Assembly: GCA_023374025.1 (NCBI GenBank) | Contig: SIJG01000049.1 | Span: 124,001 to 188,000 of the forward strand | Direction of reading: 5' to 3' | DNA length: 64,000 nucleotides | Source of the DNA: Heterodera schachtii | Lineage: Eukaryota > Nematoda > Chromadorea > Rhabditida > Heteroderidae | Part shown: positions 29,630 through 41,365 of the stretch, piece after piece | Layout: each line of letters begins with the position of its first letter | How positions within the stretch are numbered: position 1 is the stretch's first letter | Made by a program: the position numbers and the translations under genes | Notes under the pieces: model-generated | Databases searched by the model: none | Told to the model about the DNA's origin: nothing | The model's input: only the letters and a program-made list of their open reading frames with translations

Positions 29630-30194
29630 CAAGGGAACATTCCGAGCTGTAAGTCGGAAAATGCATATGTATTATATACCATTGGATAGAGCAGGGTCGA
29701 CTTCTAGTGTGAATTTTTAATTTTAGCGGTGTCCGGCGCCTAGTTAAAGAGTTACAGGGCCTCAAAAATCAAAATTTTGGCTGTGTTTTCAGTTAAAATT
29801 GGTGGCTCAGTTGGTTAAATTTCTAATTTTGGGGGTCCGAGTTCGGATCCAACGTAAAAATAAATAAAATTGAATTAATTTTTTAACAAATTAAAGATTT
29901 AAAAATATATTTTTATTTATGAAAAATGCATTAAAATTATTTCCATTAAAATTATTTCTTTGTATAAAATAAATGTAATCTGCCATTGTGAAGTGGAGAA
30001 AAATCGATATAAAGTGAAAAAGTTGAAAATGAGCCCTCAAGCACTAAAATTTCGATTTTTGAGGCCCTGTAACTCTTTAACTACTCGCCGGACACCGCTA
30101 AAATTAAAAATTCACAATAGAAGTCGAACTTGCTCTATTCAATGGTATATAATACATATGAATTTTCCGACTAACAGCTCGGAATGTTCCCTTG
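29630..30194. mobile_element. Foldback element with tRNA-like core, 565 bp
   Basis: Inverted arms of about 135 bp (CAAGGGAACATTCCGAGCTG and its inverse; also GAGTTACAGGGCCTCAAAAA) surround a centre with A- and B-box-like text at 29805-29860 (GGTGGCTCAGTTGG and GAGTTCGGATCC). No target duplication was recognised. A palindrome carrying a Pol III-type promoter would give a hairpin transcript. Confidence 0.8.
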
Positions 30195-30522
30195 TAAGTC
30201 AAAGATCATTGTTTTTTCATCTAACCTTTTTGGCTTTCTGTCTTTATTTGATTGCTTTACTTTTTCATAAAACTTTTTTGGGTTAGAGTTATTATTTGCG
30301 TTTTTTAACGTTTCTGGCATAGCGCCAAAACAACAAGTTTCACGAAAACAAGCTCCTAAAACATAGCCGGTGTGCACGAAACGGACCAATCATAATTTGA
30401 TCGACTAGCATGCACATCATGATTGAATGATTCTTTGCTCAAAAAATCCGTTCATTGCTATACACCTACAGTTATTTGTAGTATGATGGACGTGCTAGAA
30501 AATTGACACTAATAGTGATGAT

Positions 30523-31124
30523 TAGGGCCTGGATTTTTAGGCACCAAAATTTTCAAATAGGCACCTAAAATATGCACGAAAAATTGGAAAAAGGTATATG
30601 GACCAAAACCCCAAATATGCACAAAAATATGTACTAAAAAAGCCCGAAATATTGACTAAAAGCTTAAACTGGCCATATATGGACGAAAATTTGGACTATA
30701 AAGTGCCAAAATATAAGTTTTAAACCCTCAAAAATTCTAAAAAATGTGTTTCATTCGATATTTTCTTAAAAAACTTAAAAAATACACTAAAAACTACCAA
30801 AAAATGGATTTGGCCAGAAATAATGCCAATTTTTATCAAATATAGCTTCACAATTGTAAACCAAATACATCTCAAAATTTTTTGGTAATATCTCATTCTG
30901 TTGCCAGCTAACGTTTTCGGAAGCGCACAAAATACCAAAAAAATTTGCAACAATTTCAAAAAATGAGAGGGGAGTATTTTTTAAAATTTCCAAAAAATCA
31001 ATCCTTAGGGGTATATATCCGCTATTTTCAAAAAGCTAAAATATGGAATAAATGAGCAAAAATGGCGAATTTCTTAAAGCATATGCGCAGAAAAACATGT
31101 TAATACACATGATTTATAATCCTA
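30523..31124. mobile_element. Probable mosaic TIR element
   Basis: The right end (inverse of TAGGATTATAAATCATGTG) and interior (CAAAATATGCAC, TGGACxAAAA repeats) match the family at 27833. The left end (TAGGGCCTGGATTTTTAGGCAC) differs, and the flanks do not form a target duplication. Recombination between two copies would explain this. Confidence 0.55.
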
Positions 31125-32020
31125 TGTAAAATAACTTAAAAATTCAAAATAACTTAATTTAGACGAAGCATACCGATATTAAAAATAAAATCATCTATTT
31201 GTGCAATATTAACAAAAGTCCAAACTCACGAACATTCCGAATAATTAAATTTTATAAAGCAATTCTAATGATTTGTTTGCCGTGTGTTAAAAGGTAAGTG
31301 CCATATTTTGAAATCAAAATTATTTCTTAAACAACATAATGATTCGGTAATTTCATTTCGTTTTCGTTTGTCTTACAAAATTTGTTTGTCCAAGAAAAAA
31401 TATTAACGATGGCGCCGAAAAATTCCATATTCTGAAATTTTTTGGACTACGGAAAAACTCTGAAAGCTCTCTATTAGCCTATAAAATCCGAAAAATTTGT
31501 GTTATCTTTCTAAAATTTTGTTAGACAGAGAAAGTTCCAGTAAGTCAGTCAATTTTTTTTCAACGCTTTAGTTATATATATATATATATATTTTCACATA
31601 ACGCAATTTAATTTTTTGAAATCAATCATAATTAAACTAACTAATATCGCCAATATCTTAATTTTTGTTGCGTAAAAGTGAGCCAAAAATAGACCCTCCG
31701 GCGTATTTTTGTAGAAAAACAATTCTGAATATCAAAAATTTGGTAAAAAAACAAAAACATTACAGTAAATAAGGTCGTGTTTGAATATGCTAGGGCTGCT
31801 TGAGAGTCTCGGTTCCCGGGTTGGGAAATGAAATTTCTCGAATTTTTTTGGTCTCAGTCTGAGTCTCGGGTCCCATTCGCGGTCTTTGGATTCGCATAAA
31901 TTGACTCTCGAGCAGCACCCAAATTCAAAAATACGATAAAAAAAACATTCTCATTTTCTTTCATTTTCTCCCCAAAAATTCTTTGTTTTTGATTTTCGTC
32001 TCCACGGCACTTTTCCCGAA
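31125..32020. other. AT-rich stretch with a small inverted repeat
   Basis: Contains a (TA)n run near 31574 and an inverted pair (GCTGCTTGAGAGTC near 31796, GACTCTCGAGCAGC near 31900). No gene seen. The part near 32000 is the likely 3' flank of the gene ending at 32021. Confidence 0.45.
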
Positions 32021-35000
32021 TTACGAAACACTGAATTCGGTCTCCAAATTGAACGCAAATGAACTCTCGCGGTCCTCAAGGTAATGGTAGAAGCGGTAGA
32101 TGATCTCGAAGAACCAGCACTGGAGGCAAATGAACATCACAGTGAGCAGCATGGCCATGGCGACGAACCCGCGCAGTTCTGTGAACAAAAAGCATTATGA
32201 AATTCATTAGCATGGCAAAGGGGTGCCAAGAGAAGCAACATAATTCTCTCTAAAAATTTGAGACAAAAAAGAAAATTAAAAAACCGAGGTAATTTAAATT
32301 AATAAAAGGCATAGCAGAGAGATAGGGAGGGAGGGAATCAATGGAAAGCAAAATTTCTAAAATTTAAGGAATAAAAAAACGAAAATTAAAATTTTAATTG
32401 CCTTAGCAAAGGGGTACCATGCAAAAATAAAGTTTTAAAAATTTGATAAAATTTAAAAAGAAACAATGAAAATTTAAATTTAAAAAGGCACACCTAAAAT
32501 TTTTTGACTCCCTAAAACGGAAAAAATTTCCAAAAACTTTTTCTCAGCAATTCATAAACATTCGGAAGCACCAGAAAATCTTGGTGAAAAATCACGGATA
32601 AATCAATAATTTTAATAAAATTTGAGTTTAGAATAGGTATCAGTGCCTTTTTTTATCCCAGATTGGCACCAAATAAATTCCAAAAATTCTCCCACCTTCG
32701 CCGTACGCGTGCCAATCCGACTCCTCCCTTTTGATGCCGGCAAAATCCTCCGCTATTCTGCCGATTGAATGGCTCGAGAACATTGCGCATATCATGAACA
32801 CCAGGAAAATTAGGCTGGACAAGAAGATGAATGTTGCCTGAGCGGGGAAGGGTGAAGAAATTAACTCTAATTGGGTTCGAGACTCTCGACCATCGGAGCC
32901 AAGCCGAGGAAAAGCCCTCCAAAGCAATTCCCTTGTCTTATTCTGAAAAAGCTCGAACCACTCCCCTCGGATTTTCAAAAATCTAAATCCGATAAAAATC
33001 CTTGAAACTCATTTGTCAGGGAACTTCAATCGCGGCCATAACCTTCGAACTAACTGCACTAAAAATGCGTACGAAACGCGAAACCCGAAATTATTTCATT
33101 GAAAATTTCTAAAATGTTTTGAATCATTCACAAATTAAATTAATCAAAAAAAAAATTCGAAATCAATTTGTTCACGTTTTTTTATCTAAATTCTTTTGAG
33201 TTAACAAATTTTGTACATAAAAATAGAAAATTTTGAGCCAATTTTTTAATATAGGAATTTTTTTTGCCAGGCAGTGCCGGCAGGTGCGGCCAAGATATTT
33301 TGGCTCAATGTTAAACGGTTTGTACCTAAAAAATTAATGTGAATTTTTTGCAAAGAAAAATACAAATTTTATTATTTTTAAATGGCCGAAAATTCAAATA
33401 ATTAACTTTTGAAAGAAATATTTACAAAAATAAATGAGAAGATTATTATTTTTCTAATATTTTTATTTTCTCCATTCTCCAAATACTAATTTTTCTCTCA
33501 CACCACGCCCCCATTTCTTAGCAGTGCATAAATTTCGTGCTAAAACCGAGAAAACGAAAAAAGACCCCGAAATCTTTTATGATGTGATTGCTCTTAGGGG
33601 GTCAGAGAAATTTGAACTTTTTTGCTCGGTTCATGCAAAATGATTTTGTTCTCCCCCGCAGGGGAGATGCGCCGTTCCCATAGTTAAGTGCAATAATGGG
33701 CCAACGCTCAGCCGAGCGGGAGCAAGCCCCCGACAACGACCAATTTCCAAAAATTGGTTAATCTCTTTGACCCCGGTGGGGGTCGTTACGGAGATTAAGC
33801 CGTAAAGAACTGTAACTACACTTTGATCTTAGCCAAAAGGCCGAGAAGCGATAACTGTGCAGCACAATTTGGGGCTAAAATGAAAATTAAATGAGAAAAA
33901 AATGATGGGATAAAAATATGATGCATTGGAGGGAGCAGAGATATTGATGCAAAGAGGGGAATTGTGTGTGTGAGCGGAGAGGAAAAGAAGTATGAGATGT
34001 GGAAGGGGGCGAAAGAGTGTGTGCGGAATGAGAAAAAGAGAATCATTCATTCTTTTCCCAGAGTGAGAAATATGGAAACAGAGAAAAAAAGAAATGCAAC
34101 TATTTGCTGGCGCCGGCAGTGGGTAAGTCGTTGACCCTTTTTAGAAAAAATCCACTTTTTTTAATCTCAAAATACTAATGTTTCTCTCAGACCACATCAA
34201 CATTCTTACCAGTGCATAAAAATTTCGTGTTTGGTGCCAAAAAACGAAATACAAACAAAAAAAAATACGAAACGACCAACATCCCTAATGTAATGTTTGA
34301 TGGCTAGGGACGCGACTTTTAATGACGAAAAATCCCAAAATAGTTAACTAAAATAGTGAGTAAAAATGCCAAAATAGTGAAGAAATAGTGACAAAAAGTC
34401 CGAAATAGTGACAAATAGTGACATAATTTTCAGCCAAAAATTAAGCAAAAATAATTTTTTATTCACTGGTTGCAGTTGCAAATGAGCTACATTTCCTTTA
34501 TAAAATTCTCTTAGCAAATATTGACATTTTTTAAATCAAAAATTTTGTCAAGAAAAAAAATTTGGGGGAAAAATTTTTATGAAAATTTTCCAATTCTTAA
34601 TGGTATTTTTTGAAAAAAAAATTTAGGCGATTCTTAGGGGTGCATTTTTTTGAAATTTTTTTGATCGATTCTTAGGGGTGTATTTTTTGGTTTTATTGCA
34701 TTTTTGTTAAGGAATTTTCCAAAAAATGCAGAAATAGTGAAAAAATAGTGACAAAACGCCAAAATAGTGATTTTTAACTATCTTAGTGACGAAGTCGCCA
34801 AAATAGTGATTTCTAGTGACCGATAGTGACATCAGAATCGAAAATTTTTAATGCAGAAATGCGTTTTTTGAGCTCCTTTCTTCAAATCAATTGAGCAAAA
34901 AATTTAGTTAAAACCTAAAAATCGCATCCCTATTGATGGCGTACCTGAAAGACGAGAAATGGCATTGTAAAGATGCGCTTCTCGCGGAACACTGCATACG

Positions 35001-35398
35001 TCAGACTACCGTATACGCCAACAGCAAAAGAAGCCAAAATCCTGTTTGAAATTCAAGAAACTTACTGTATACAAACCGGTATTGCTTAGTATTACGGTAT
35101 TGTTTAGAAAACGACAGTTCCGTTTTCTTTATTCTGCGCTTTACCATGAATAAATGATCACTGTTGAAGTGCGTCCGAACGAGTAGAGAAGGTTGATCAC
35201 AATGCCAACGATCAGCGCAATGGAAACGACACGGGCGGCGGTCTAAAAGGCACAAAATTTAGGAAAAACGAAAATTTTTAAAAATTTCTTTGAAAATCGG
35301 ACCCGTATGTGCAATTTCTTGAAGCAGCAATAATATTTGGGGCTGCTTTCATCGAACGGAGGCGAAGTGGTGGACATTTGTTGCGCGACCATTTTCAT
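32021..35398 (-). CDS. Four-membrane-span LAPTM-like protein, five exons
   Basis: Exons on the minus strand: 35398-35303, 35242-35145, 35041-34945, 32837-32696 and 32178-32021. They total 591 bases with consistent phases and give 196 residues. Acceptors are TTTTAG, ACAG, CTCAG and CACAG; donors are GTCCGA, GTAAAG, GTACGC and GTGGGA. The N-terminus has a cytosolic Cys motif (KYYCCFKKLHIR), then four hydrophobic spans at about 36-52, 64-80, 98-116 and 145-168, and a tail with YHYLED. This layout resembles lysosome-associated LAPTM4/5-type tetraspans of nematodes. The exact family is inferred from topology and the CC...R(T) entry into the first span. The third intron (2107 bases) holds a U2 snRNA gene on the same strand and a TIR element. 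No coding damage is seen. Confidence 0.82.
33664..33852 (-). ncRNA. U2 spliceosomal snRNA gene
   Basis: The 5' 38 bases (ATCGCTTCTCGGCC through AAGTGTAGT) are essentially the canonical U2 start. Stem IIa is present with compensated pairs (TTACGG / CCGTAA around CTTAATCT). Stem IIb is GACCCC / GGGGTC. An Sm site (AATTTTTGG), the conserved GGGGCTTGCTCCC loop III region and the loop IV text AACGGCGCA complete a molecule of about 189 nt, the usual U2 length. The branch-point pairing segment reads GTAGTT where U2 normally has GTAGTA, and the next bases ACAG replace TCTG. The gene lies inside an intron of the LAPTM-like gene on the same strand. The 3' end is estimated from alignment. Confidence 0.88.
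34305..34932. mobile_element. TIR element with AATAGTGAC arrays, 628 bp
   Basis: Ends TAGGGACGCGACTTTTAATG and AAATCGCATCCCTA, with a perfect target duplication TTGATGGC at 34297-34304 and 34933-34940. It lies in intron 3 of the LAPTM-like gene, 12 bases from the donor of exon 3. Both ends hold AATAGTGAC/AAATAGTGA repeats, related to the subterminal arrays of the hAT at 51745. AGGGGTGCATTTTT and AGGGGTGTATTTTT boxes are present. Confidence 0.93.
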
Positions 35399-36901
35399 CA
35401 GATCAAAAATAAATATATGCCCAAAAATGGCACTTTTCACTTTAGATGGGAAAATATATAAATTAAATTGAAAAAATTAATTTTTTTTTTAATAAAAAAT
35501 TCAAAAAATTTTCAAAAGCAAACAAAATTGGAAGATTAATAATTTGAAAAAATAATTTAACGCTTAAAGCTAAAGAACGACCCGGGGGACTTTTCCAAAA
35601 TATTTCCCGCAAACATTTGAATATATATTTTTTGTTTGTTTTATGCTCATAATACAAATAGTCAACACATTTCAAGGCCGCAACTTTTGAATGGGAATTT
35701 GAAAAACATTGGCAAAATTTTTATATTTTTTTAATAATTAATTTAATTTAATTTAATTAATATATTTCAAATTTTTGGAGGGAGAGAAAGCTGATGAAAT
35801 GGAAGCTTGATGAGCTTCTGCTGCCCCCTGACATGAATATGGGGCGGTTACGTTGGGGGGGGGGATTCATTCATTGCTGGCACATACGCACACACACATA
35901 AAGCCAACAATATCCTCTCCAAACAAATCCACTCCAAAACCACCATCAAATATCTCATCATCATCCTCATCATAATCATCATTATAGCTCCAATAAAAAA
36001 GCCACGTCCCCAATTTCACCCCCCCCCCCCCCAGGGCCCTCCAAAACCAAATTACCCCCGCTCCCTCCCGCCCCCACCCTCCCGAAAATTAACGGGGGCG
36101 GTCCACTGATTTATGTGGCATTTATTTGATTAGCTGCTGCCACCGCTTGCTGGGCGCTGTGCCGCCCTGGATGATGCTATTGCTTGGGCTTATGCCGATT
36201 GCTGTGCCAATGAAAAAAAAAGGGGGGAGGGACGGGGGCGGGGGGGGGGGGGGGGAAGCGCCCGGCGGGAGGGAGTCAAATGTCATCTGGTGAGTCAGCA
36301 ATTATTAAACACACAATTAAATATGATGATGGTGAAGGTGATATTGCTGTTTAAAATTGTGTGTGTATTTGGTATTTGTTTTAGCTGCGCGGCGCGGCAG
36401 GGATTGGACCGATGCCATGAAGATGTATGAAATCGGTATTCACTTCAAAAAATATCGGGAATACGTAATCATAGTCCGGGGTATCAAAATCTCGGGGAGA
36501 GAATCTTTGGAAAGCGGAAACTTCAAGCTTCAAAAAGTTTTGGAAATCGAGAATCGATTTGAAAAAAAAAATAATTCGAGAGTCGGAAAGCGCAATTCTG
36601 AGCTTTTGGAAAACAGAATTGAAATACTGGACGGAGAATTACGAGGCTCAAAAAGTTTACTTTGCGCGAAAAGCCATGGGTCGCTCCTCCCATCACTGCC
36701 AGATAAATATAAATCACAAAATGAGGCTAAAGCCTAATGAACAAATGGGATTAAGGCAAGCACCAATACATATTAAAATAAATTAATTTATTGCAAAATT
36801 TTGTGGCTCGTTATTTGCAAAAATTTGCTGTGGAAGAGAAGGCATAGAGATTTTTAAAAAATTTTTTGCTTAATTTGTTAACACACAAAAAGTGTTGCTT
36901 G
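35399..36901. other. Upstream flank of the LAPTM-like gene; low-complexity G and C runs
   Basis: Long C and G homopolymers lie at 36019-36032 and 36236-36255. A frame of 126 codons at 36357-36737 (plus) lacks a recognisable domain and clear splice context, so it is left uncalled. No other gene seen. Confidence 0.4.
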
Positions 36902-37275
36902 ACGTTACTCAAAAACCCATCAAAAAAAAAATTTTTTTTTTGGTATAATTTTGCTCAAAAGCAACCAAATTTTTAATTCTTGAAGTCATTCATTGATTGT
37001 CCTAAGTGGTTTTATTATACTGCAAAATTTCAAAATTTTGTTAAGTTTCAAAAAAGTTATTACCAAAAAGGTTCAAAAAAAGTTGGTTTTTTGAATTTCT
37101 CAGGTCATAACTTTATTTAAACTTAACGAGTTTTTTTTTTTTTTTGAATTTTGCAGGATAATAGAAAACACTTAGGGCTAAGAAATATATCAAAATTATT
37201 TAATTTGATTCATTTTGGGCGAAGTTATGAGTAATTTTCTGTCAAAAATTTTCCATTTGGGTTTTTTGAGTAACG
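36902..37275. mobile_element. Small TIR element of the CGTTA group, about 374 bp
   Basis: Ends ACGTTACTCAAAAACCCAT and the inverse TTGGGTTTTTTGAGTAACG. The TIR resembles those of the foldback element at 23692-24425. Confidence 0.65.
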
Positions 37276-38349
37276 ACCCGGCACCTAAAAAATGATTTTT
37301 TTTTTCTTTTGTGTTTTTTATAATCCATTTTCAATATTTCGCTGATTTTTCTTCACCATTTAAATCGCTTGAATTTTTTGACCAATAAATCGGTTTACAA
37401 TTTTAGATTCCTTTGCACAATCAATTTTTTTCAATTTTCCAACCCTTTCCAAAGGGACTCCCGGACAATCCATCTGCAGTAAGCAGACAATCCGTCAACG
37501 GATTCGTCAGTGATGGACAATCCGTCAGCAAGTTTTATTTTTAGAACAGATTTATAGAAAATAATGTAAAAATGAATTTAAATTGAAAAAAAAATAAAAA
37601 ATTTTTATTTTATAAAGCATGATTCCAGCAGTAGTCTCACCCTTTTTTCCAATAATTTATTATGGGAGTATTTGTTTTAAATTATTATTATTTAAAATTT
37701 TAAAAAATGAATAAATTTGTTATTAACTTCGAGATTATTCTTGAAGGAAAATTATAGAATGAAAGGCATAAAAAGTGGATTTCACATGCATAATGAATCT
37801 CCTTAGAAAATATAATTCCTTATACAAATGAACTTGTTGACTGACTGCAAAAAAGACGTGACGAAATTTTCGTGTCGGTATTCTTTTTTTTTTTTTTTGA
37901 TCGGAGATAAAATGCTATAAGCATACCACTTTTTTTGTTTTTGCATTTCCGCTCATAGATGTAAAAAGATATTTGTGCATAAAAATTAGTAACAAAAAAG
38001 GCGACATTTTATAATTATATTTAAATATTAATCGTATAATTAATTCATTAACACCGATTAATATAATTAAATTTAATTATTTTATCAATCACTGAGTTTT
38101 TTGGATCGACTCAACACGAGGTGCGACCATTGGAGTCACTTTTTCAATGGGTTGAAAGCTTATTAAACGTAATTTTGAAAATAAAATAAAAATTCGACCG
38201 TTTTTTGGCCAGCAATATTCATCAAATACATACAATCCTGAAGAAAAATCAGCGAAATATTGAAAATTGCATATAAAAACCCTAAAATTCAGGGATTTTT
38301 TCCGCACCCTGTATATTTTGCACCAAAAATAAAGATTGAATAGAGGCCC
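37276..38349. other. AT-rich stretch with GGACAATCC-type repeats
   Basis: At 37456-37530 there are repeats of the kind CCGGACAATCC and ACAATCCGTCA. Matching inverted repeats occur at 41475-41530 and 44590-44622. No gene seen. Confidence 0.4.
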
Positions 38350-38475
38350 TTGACAGTGGTGAAGCAATTCATTCATTCATTCATTTCAATTTGGCTTTTC
38401 CTCTTTTCTCCGCTGGCATTTCTGCTGGTAACAATGCTTCTGTTTATTATGTCCTCATGCATTGAAAAAGTGAAT
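38350..38475 (+). pseudogene. Remnant of a secreted Ubl gene leader
   Basis: The flank GTGGTGAAGCAA plus CATTCATTCATTCATT matches the region upstream of the gene at 56689. The following text encodes the family leader in two frames (FPLFSAGISAG, then TMLLFIM), so a frameshift splits it. No Ubl domain follows. Confidence 0.65.
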
Positions 38476-38734
38476 AATTTTGTTATTTTTAAAAATTTTA
38501 TTAATAAATCTCAGCATCGGCAAGGCAGGGTGTGCGAATAACGAAAAATTTTTCGAAAATGAAAAAAAACGAATGAAAATTTTTCTGGTTAAAGAAAACC
38601 AAAACATGAAAACGAAATTAATAAAGTGCAGAAAACGACAAAAAGACGCAAAATTAAATTGGGCAAAATGTTAAGCCTTTGGTGGAAAGTCCAGCTAACA
38701 ATGCGCTGGCTTAATCAGCAGCAGGGGTTGGACC

Positions 38735-39120
38735 CAAGGGCGTAGCCAGACCCTTGGCTTTGGGGGGCTGAAGTCAAAAAGTCGATTTTTTAGGGGTGTA
38801 TTTTTCCTTTTTAAGTCGATTTTTAGGGGTGTATTTTTGGTTTTTTGAAATCCCGAATTATGGGGTGTATTTTACAAAATTTTTCGCCAAAAAATTAATA
38901 TTTTTTGCCATTTTGGCCTCCATTTTTCAAAATATGGTAAAATGGGGGTCCGGCGGTGCCGATAGGCGCCGCCGGGAAATTTTTGAGTATTTTAATGCAA
39001 TTTTATTAAGAAAATTGCTTAAAATTAAAAAAAATCTACTGAAAATTTTTTACTTTTTGGGTTTCGGGGGGGGGGGGGGGGCTTTAGCCCCCCCCCAGCC
39101 CCCCCCTGCCTACGCCCTTG
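38735..39120. mobile_element. TIR element, CAAGGGCGTAG family, 386 bp
   Basis: Ends CAAGGGCGTAGCCAG and CTGCCTACGCCCTTG, with a perfect target duplication GTTGGACC at 38727-38734 and 39121-39128. It contains two AGGGGTGTATTTTT boxes, a G/C homopolymer hairpin near 39067-39110 and, in reverse, the GC-rich hairpin GGCGGCGCCTATCGG (38952-38975) found in other families. The sister copy is 56279-56668. Confidence 0.95.
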
Positions 39121-39455
39121 GTTGGACCTGTTCAGTTTTAAAACATTTCCTTTTTCCAAATTGCCCTCTCCAATTCAGGACGAATCTGAAAAATCGGACA
39201 TTTCACCTTTTAGATTGGCATCTCCATTCCAGGACAAATTTGTAAATTCAGGCACTTTTCTGTTGAAAACTGCAGAAAATATTATTTTCGACCCACAGCC
39301 CATATAATTTTGAAAAAATATATTCGAAAATTTTTTGGAGAGAAGCATTTTTCGTAAATTGAATTATTTTTTATAAACAATTTATTTATTTTTTTTTTGC
39401 AAATTTAGATAATTTAAAGTCCACATTTTCTGCTCTTATACCGAATTCATCGAAA

Positions 39456-41365
39456 ATGATGTTGAAGTATTTGAGTTTCGACTTTTTCATTTTATTTATT
39501 TATTGTGCATTTTTTGCTTCGCCCACCATTCCACTACCATTATGGGTAATTAATAGGGATGTCAAAAATATGTACAAAAATTGGTCAAAATATGTACATA
39601 AATATGTAAAAAAAAATTCCCGAAATATGTAAGAAATATGTATAAAAGTCCAAATATGTACAAAAATATGTAAATAAAATTTTTTAATGGTTATTTTTTG
39701 GAAAAAAAATCTTCGTATGGTGTTAAATTGGCACAAAATGGCAGAAAAATGACCTAAATAGGTTTAGAATCACTTTTTAACATTTTAAAAATTATTTTTG
39801 GTATTTTTAGGGGTACATTTAAAAAAAAAAGTTTTTTATTTTTTCACAAGAAATTACTAAAAAATTTTCAAAAATTCTCAAAATAAATGTATAAAAAAAT
39901 GAACAATTTGCCGAAATTTTGGCTTTTTTGAGGATTTCCAATTTTTCCGTAAAAAATCCTCAAAATATTAAAGAAAAAAAAAATGTAAGAAAAAGTACAA
40001 TATATGTACCAAATATGTATAAAATCCCGAAATATGTATAATATGTATAAAACCCCGAAATATGTAAATAAAAGTCCCAAATTTTTTTCGCGAACACAAA
40101 AAAGAAAGTGTTTTTCACACTAATTAGGCTATAGAGAATCCAGGAAAAAATATGTATTTACATAAAATTGACATCCCTAGTAATTAAGGCATTAATTATT
40201 AAAATTCCGTAATTAAATGAAGAAACTGCTGGGACCCTTTTTGGGCATATGTTGAGTTCGGCATTTGAAAAAGCCTTGATTGGGACCTGAATTCCAAGTT
40301 TGGCCTGCATCTTTACTTTCTCAAAAAATCTGGAAAATACAGGCCCAGGATTTTCAAGGACACAAAACGTTTGCACTTGAATTTTATGAATCTAAGTTGA
40401 AATAATAATTTAGTCGTGTTTTTAATTTTTGATTTTTTAAACCCAAAAATATTAATTATTTTTTTTAATTTAAAAATTAGGCTTTTATATTTTTACAAAT
40501 TGGTATAGAACTTGTAAAATATAAACAGATTGATTTGGACGGACTAGAAGCTTTTTTGAAGGCGCCAGCCAATTTTGACCAATTTTGCGCGGAAAAGGCA
40601 ATCAACAACAAACAAATCAAAAATTCAATGGCACAAATGTATGCCAACCATCTTGGCATTTTGTATTTTATGCGCCATCATTGGTATTATGCCAATGATG
40701 GCAACGATGAGCGAATTGAGCAGCAACAACAACAACAACAAATTCATCAAAATAAGTAAAAACTTTTATTTTTTGATAATTAAGCAAAAAATAAATAAAT
40801 AAAATTGTGAGACAAAATGCCATAAAAAATATATTTTTTAAGAGAGAGTCCAACGGTTCGCAACTTCGATAACCAGGATTAGGATTTATAATTGCTAAAA
40901 AAACACTTATATGTGGTAACTTGAGGACACAAAAAAATGCAAAAATTCGATTTTTTAACTTTGAAGCTCAATTTGTAATTCCGGCTTTTTCGTTATTTTC
41001 AATAAAATTCCGAGCTTTTTTTAGAATTAGCAAAAAAAAAAAGAAGATTTTTTTTTTTGCTTGAAGCATAATTTAAATACTGGATTTTTCTGATTTTAAT
41101 TAAAACCCAGATATTTTTTTGCAGCCCTTCTACCGATCGTCCGGCATCTGAATGCCAAAGCTACCGTAAATATGTACACATTTTATATGAATATTTGTTC
41201 AATGTTCATGCCGGACATTATGCAAAAACACCATTGTTCAAGGAAACTTTCTCTAAACATATAATTAGCTTTGATGAGGTGATTAAACGGCTTATAATGC
41301 TTTACAAATTTTATTTCTACGAAATGGGAAAAATGAACAAAAAAATACCAGCACCAAAAATTTGA
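39456..41365 (+). CDS. Secreted protein of unknown function, three exons, 201 residues
   Basis: Exons: 39456-39545, 40481-40755 and 41125-41365. The sum is 606 bases, in phase throughout. Exon 1 encodes an almost complete signal peptide (MMLKYLSFDFFILFIYCAFF). Donors are GTAATTAA and GTAAAAAC; acceptors are AAATTAG and TTTTTTGCAG. The mature protein is mostly helical: LDGLEAFLKAPANFDQF, a poly-Gln run of seven coded by CAA (near residue 112), then YRKYVHILYEYLFNVHAGHY and SFDEVIKRLIMLYKFYF. No known domain was recognised. It may be a secreted effector, but that rests only on the signal peptide and company. A TIR element (39554-40179) occupies intron 1, inserted so that its target duplication is the splice donor itself. 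Confidence 0.7.
39554..40179. mobile_element. TIR element with ATATGTA arrays, 626 bp, in an intron
   Basis: Ends TAGGGATGTCAAAAATATGT and ATAAAATTGACATCCCTA, with a perfect target duplication GTAATTAA at 39546-39553 and 40180-40187. The left duplicate begins exactly at the donor of exon 1 of the secreted gene. Same family as 7536-8126. Confidence 0.94.

Noticed and set aside
29805..29860. Possible tRNA genes at 1506, 10727, 29805, 42930, 51368, 52298 and 62508
   Set aside because: A and B boxes are present, but acceptor and D stems do not pair and most copies lie inside repeats or transposons, so they are tRNA-derived repeats.
36129..36215. Coding-like GCTG-rich patch on the minus strand upstream of the LAPTM-like gene
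   Set aside because: A short open reading exists but there is no acceptor or partner exon; it lies among homopolymer runs.
36357..36737. A 126-codon plus-strand frame (AARRGRDWTDAMKMYEIG ...)
   Set aside because: No domain, no clear splice context and no paralogue in the window. It may be an exon but cannot be supported.
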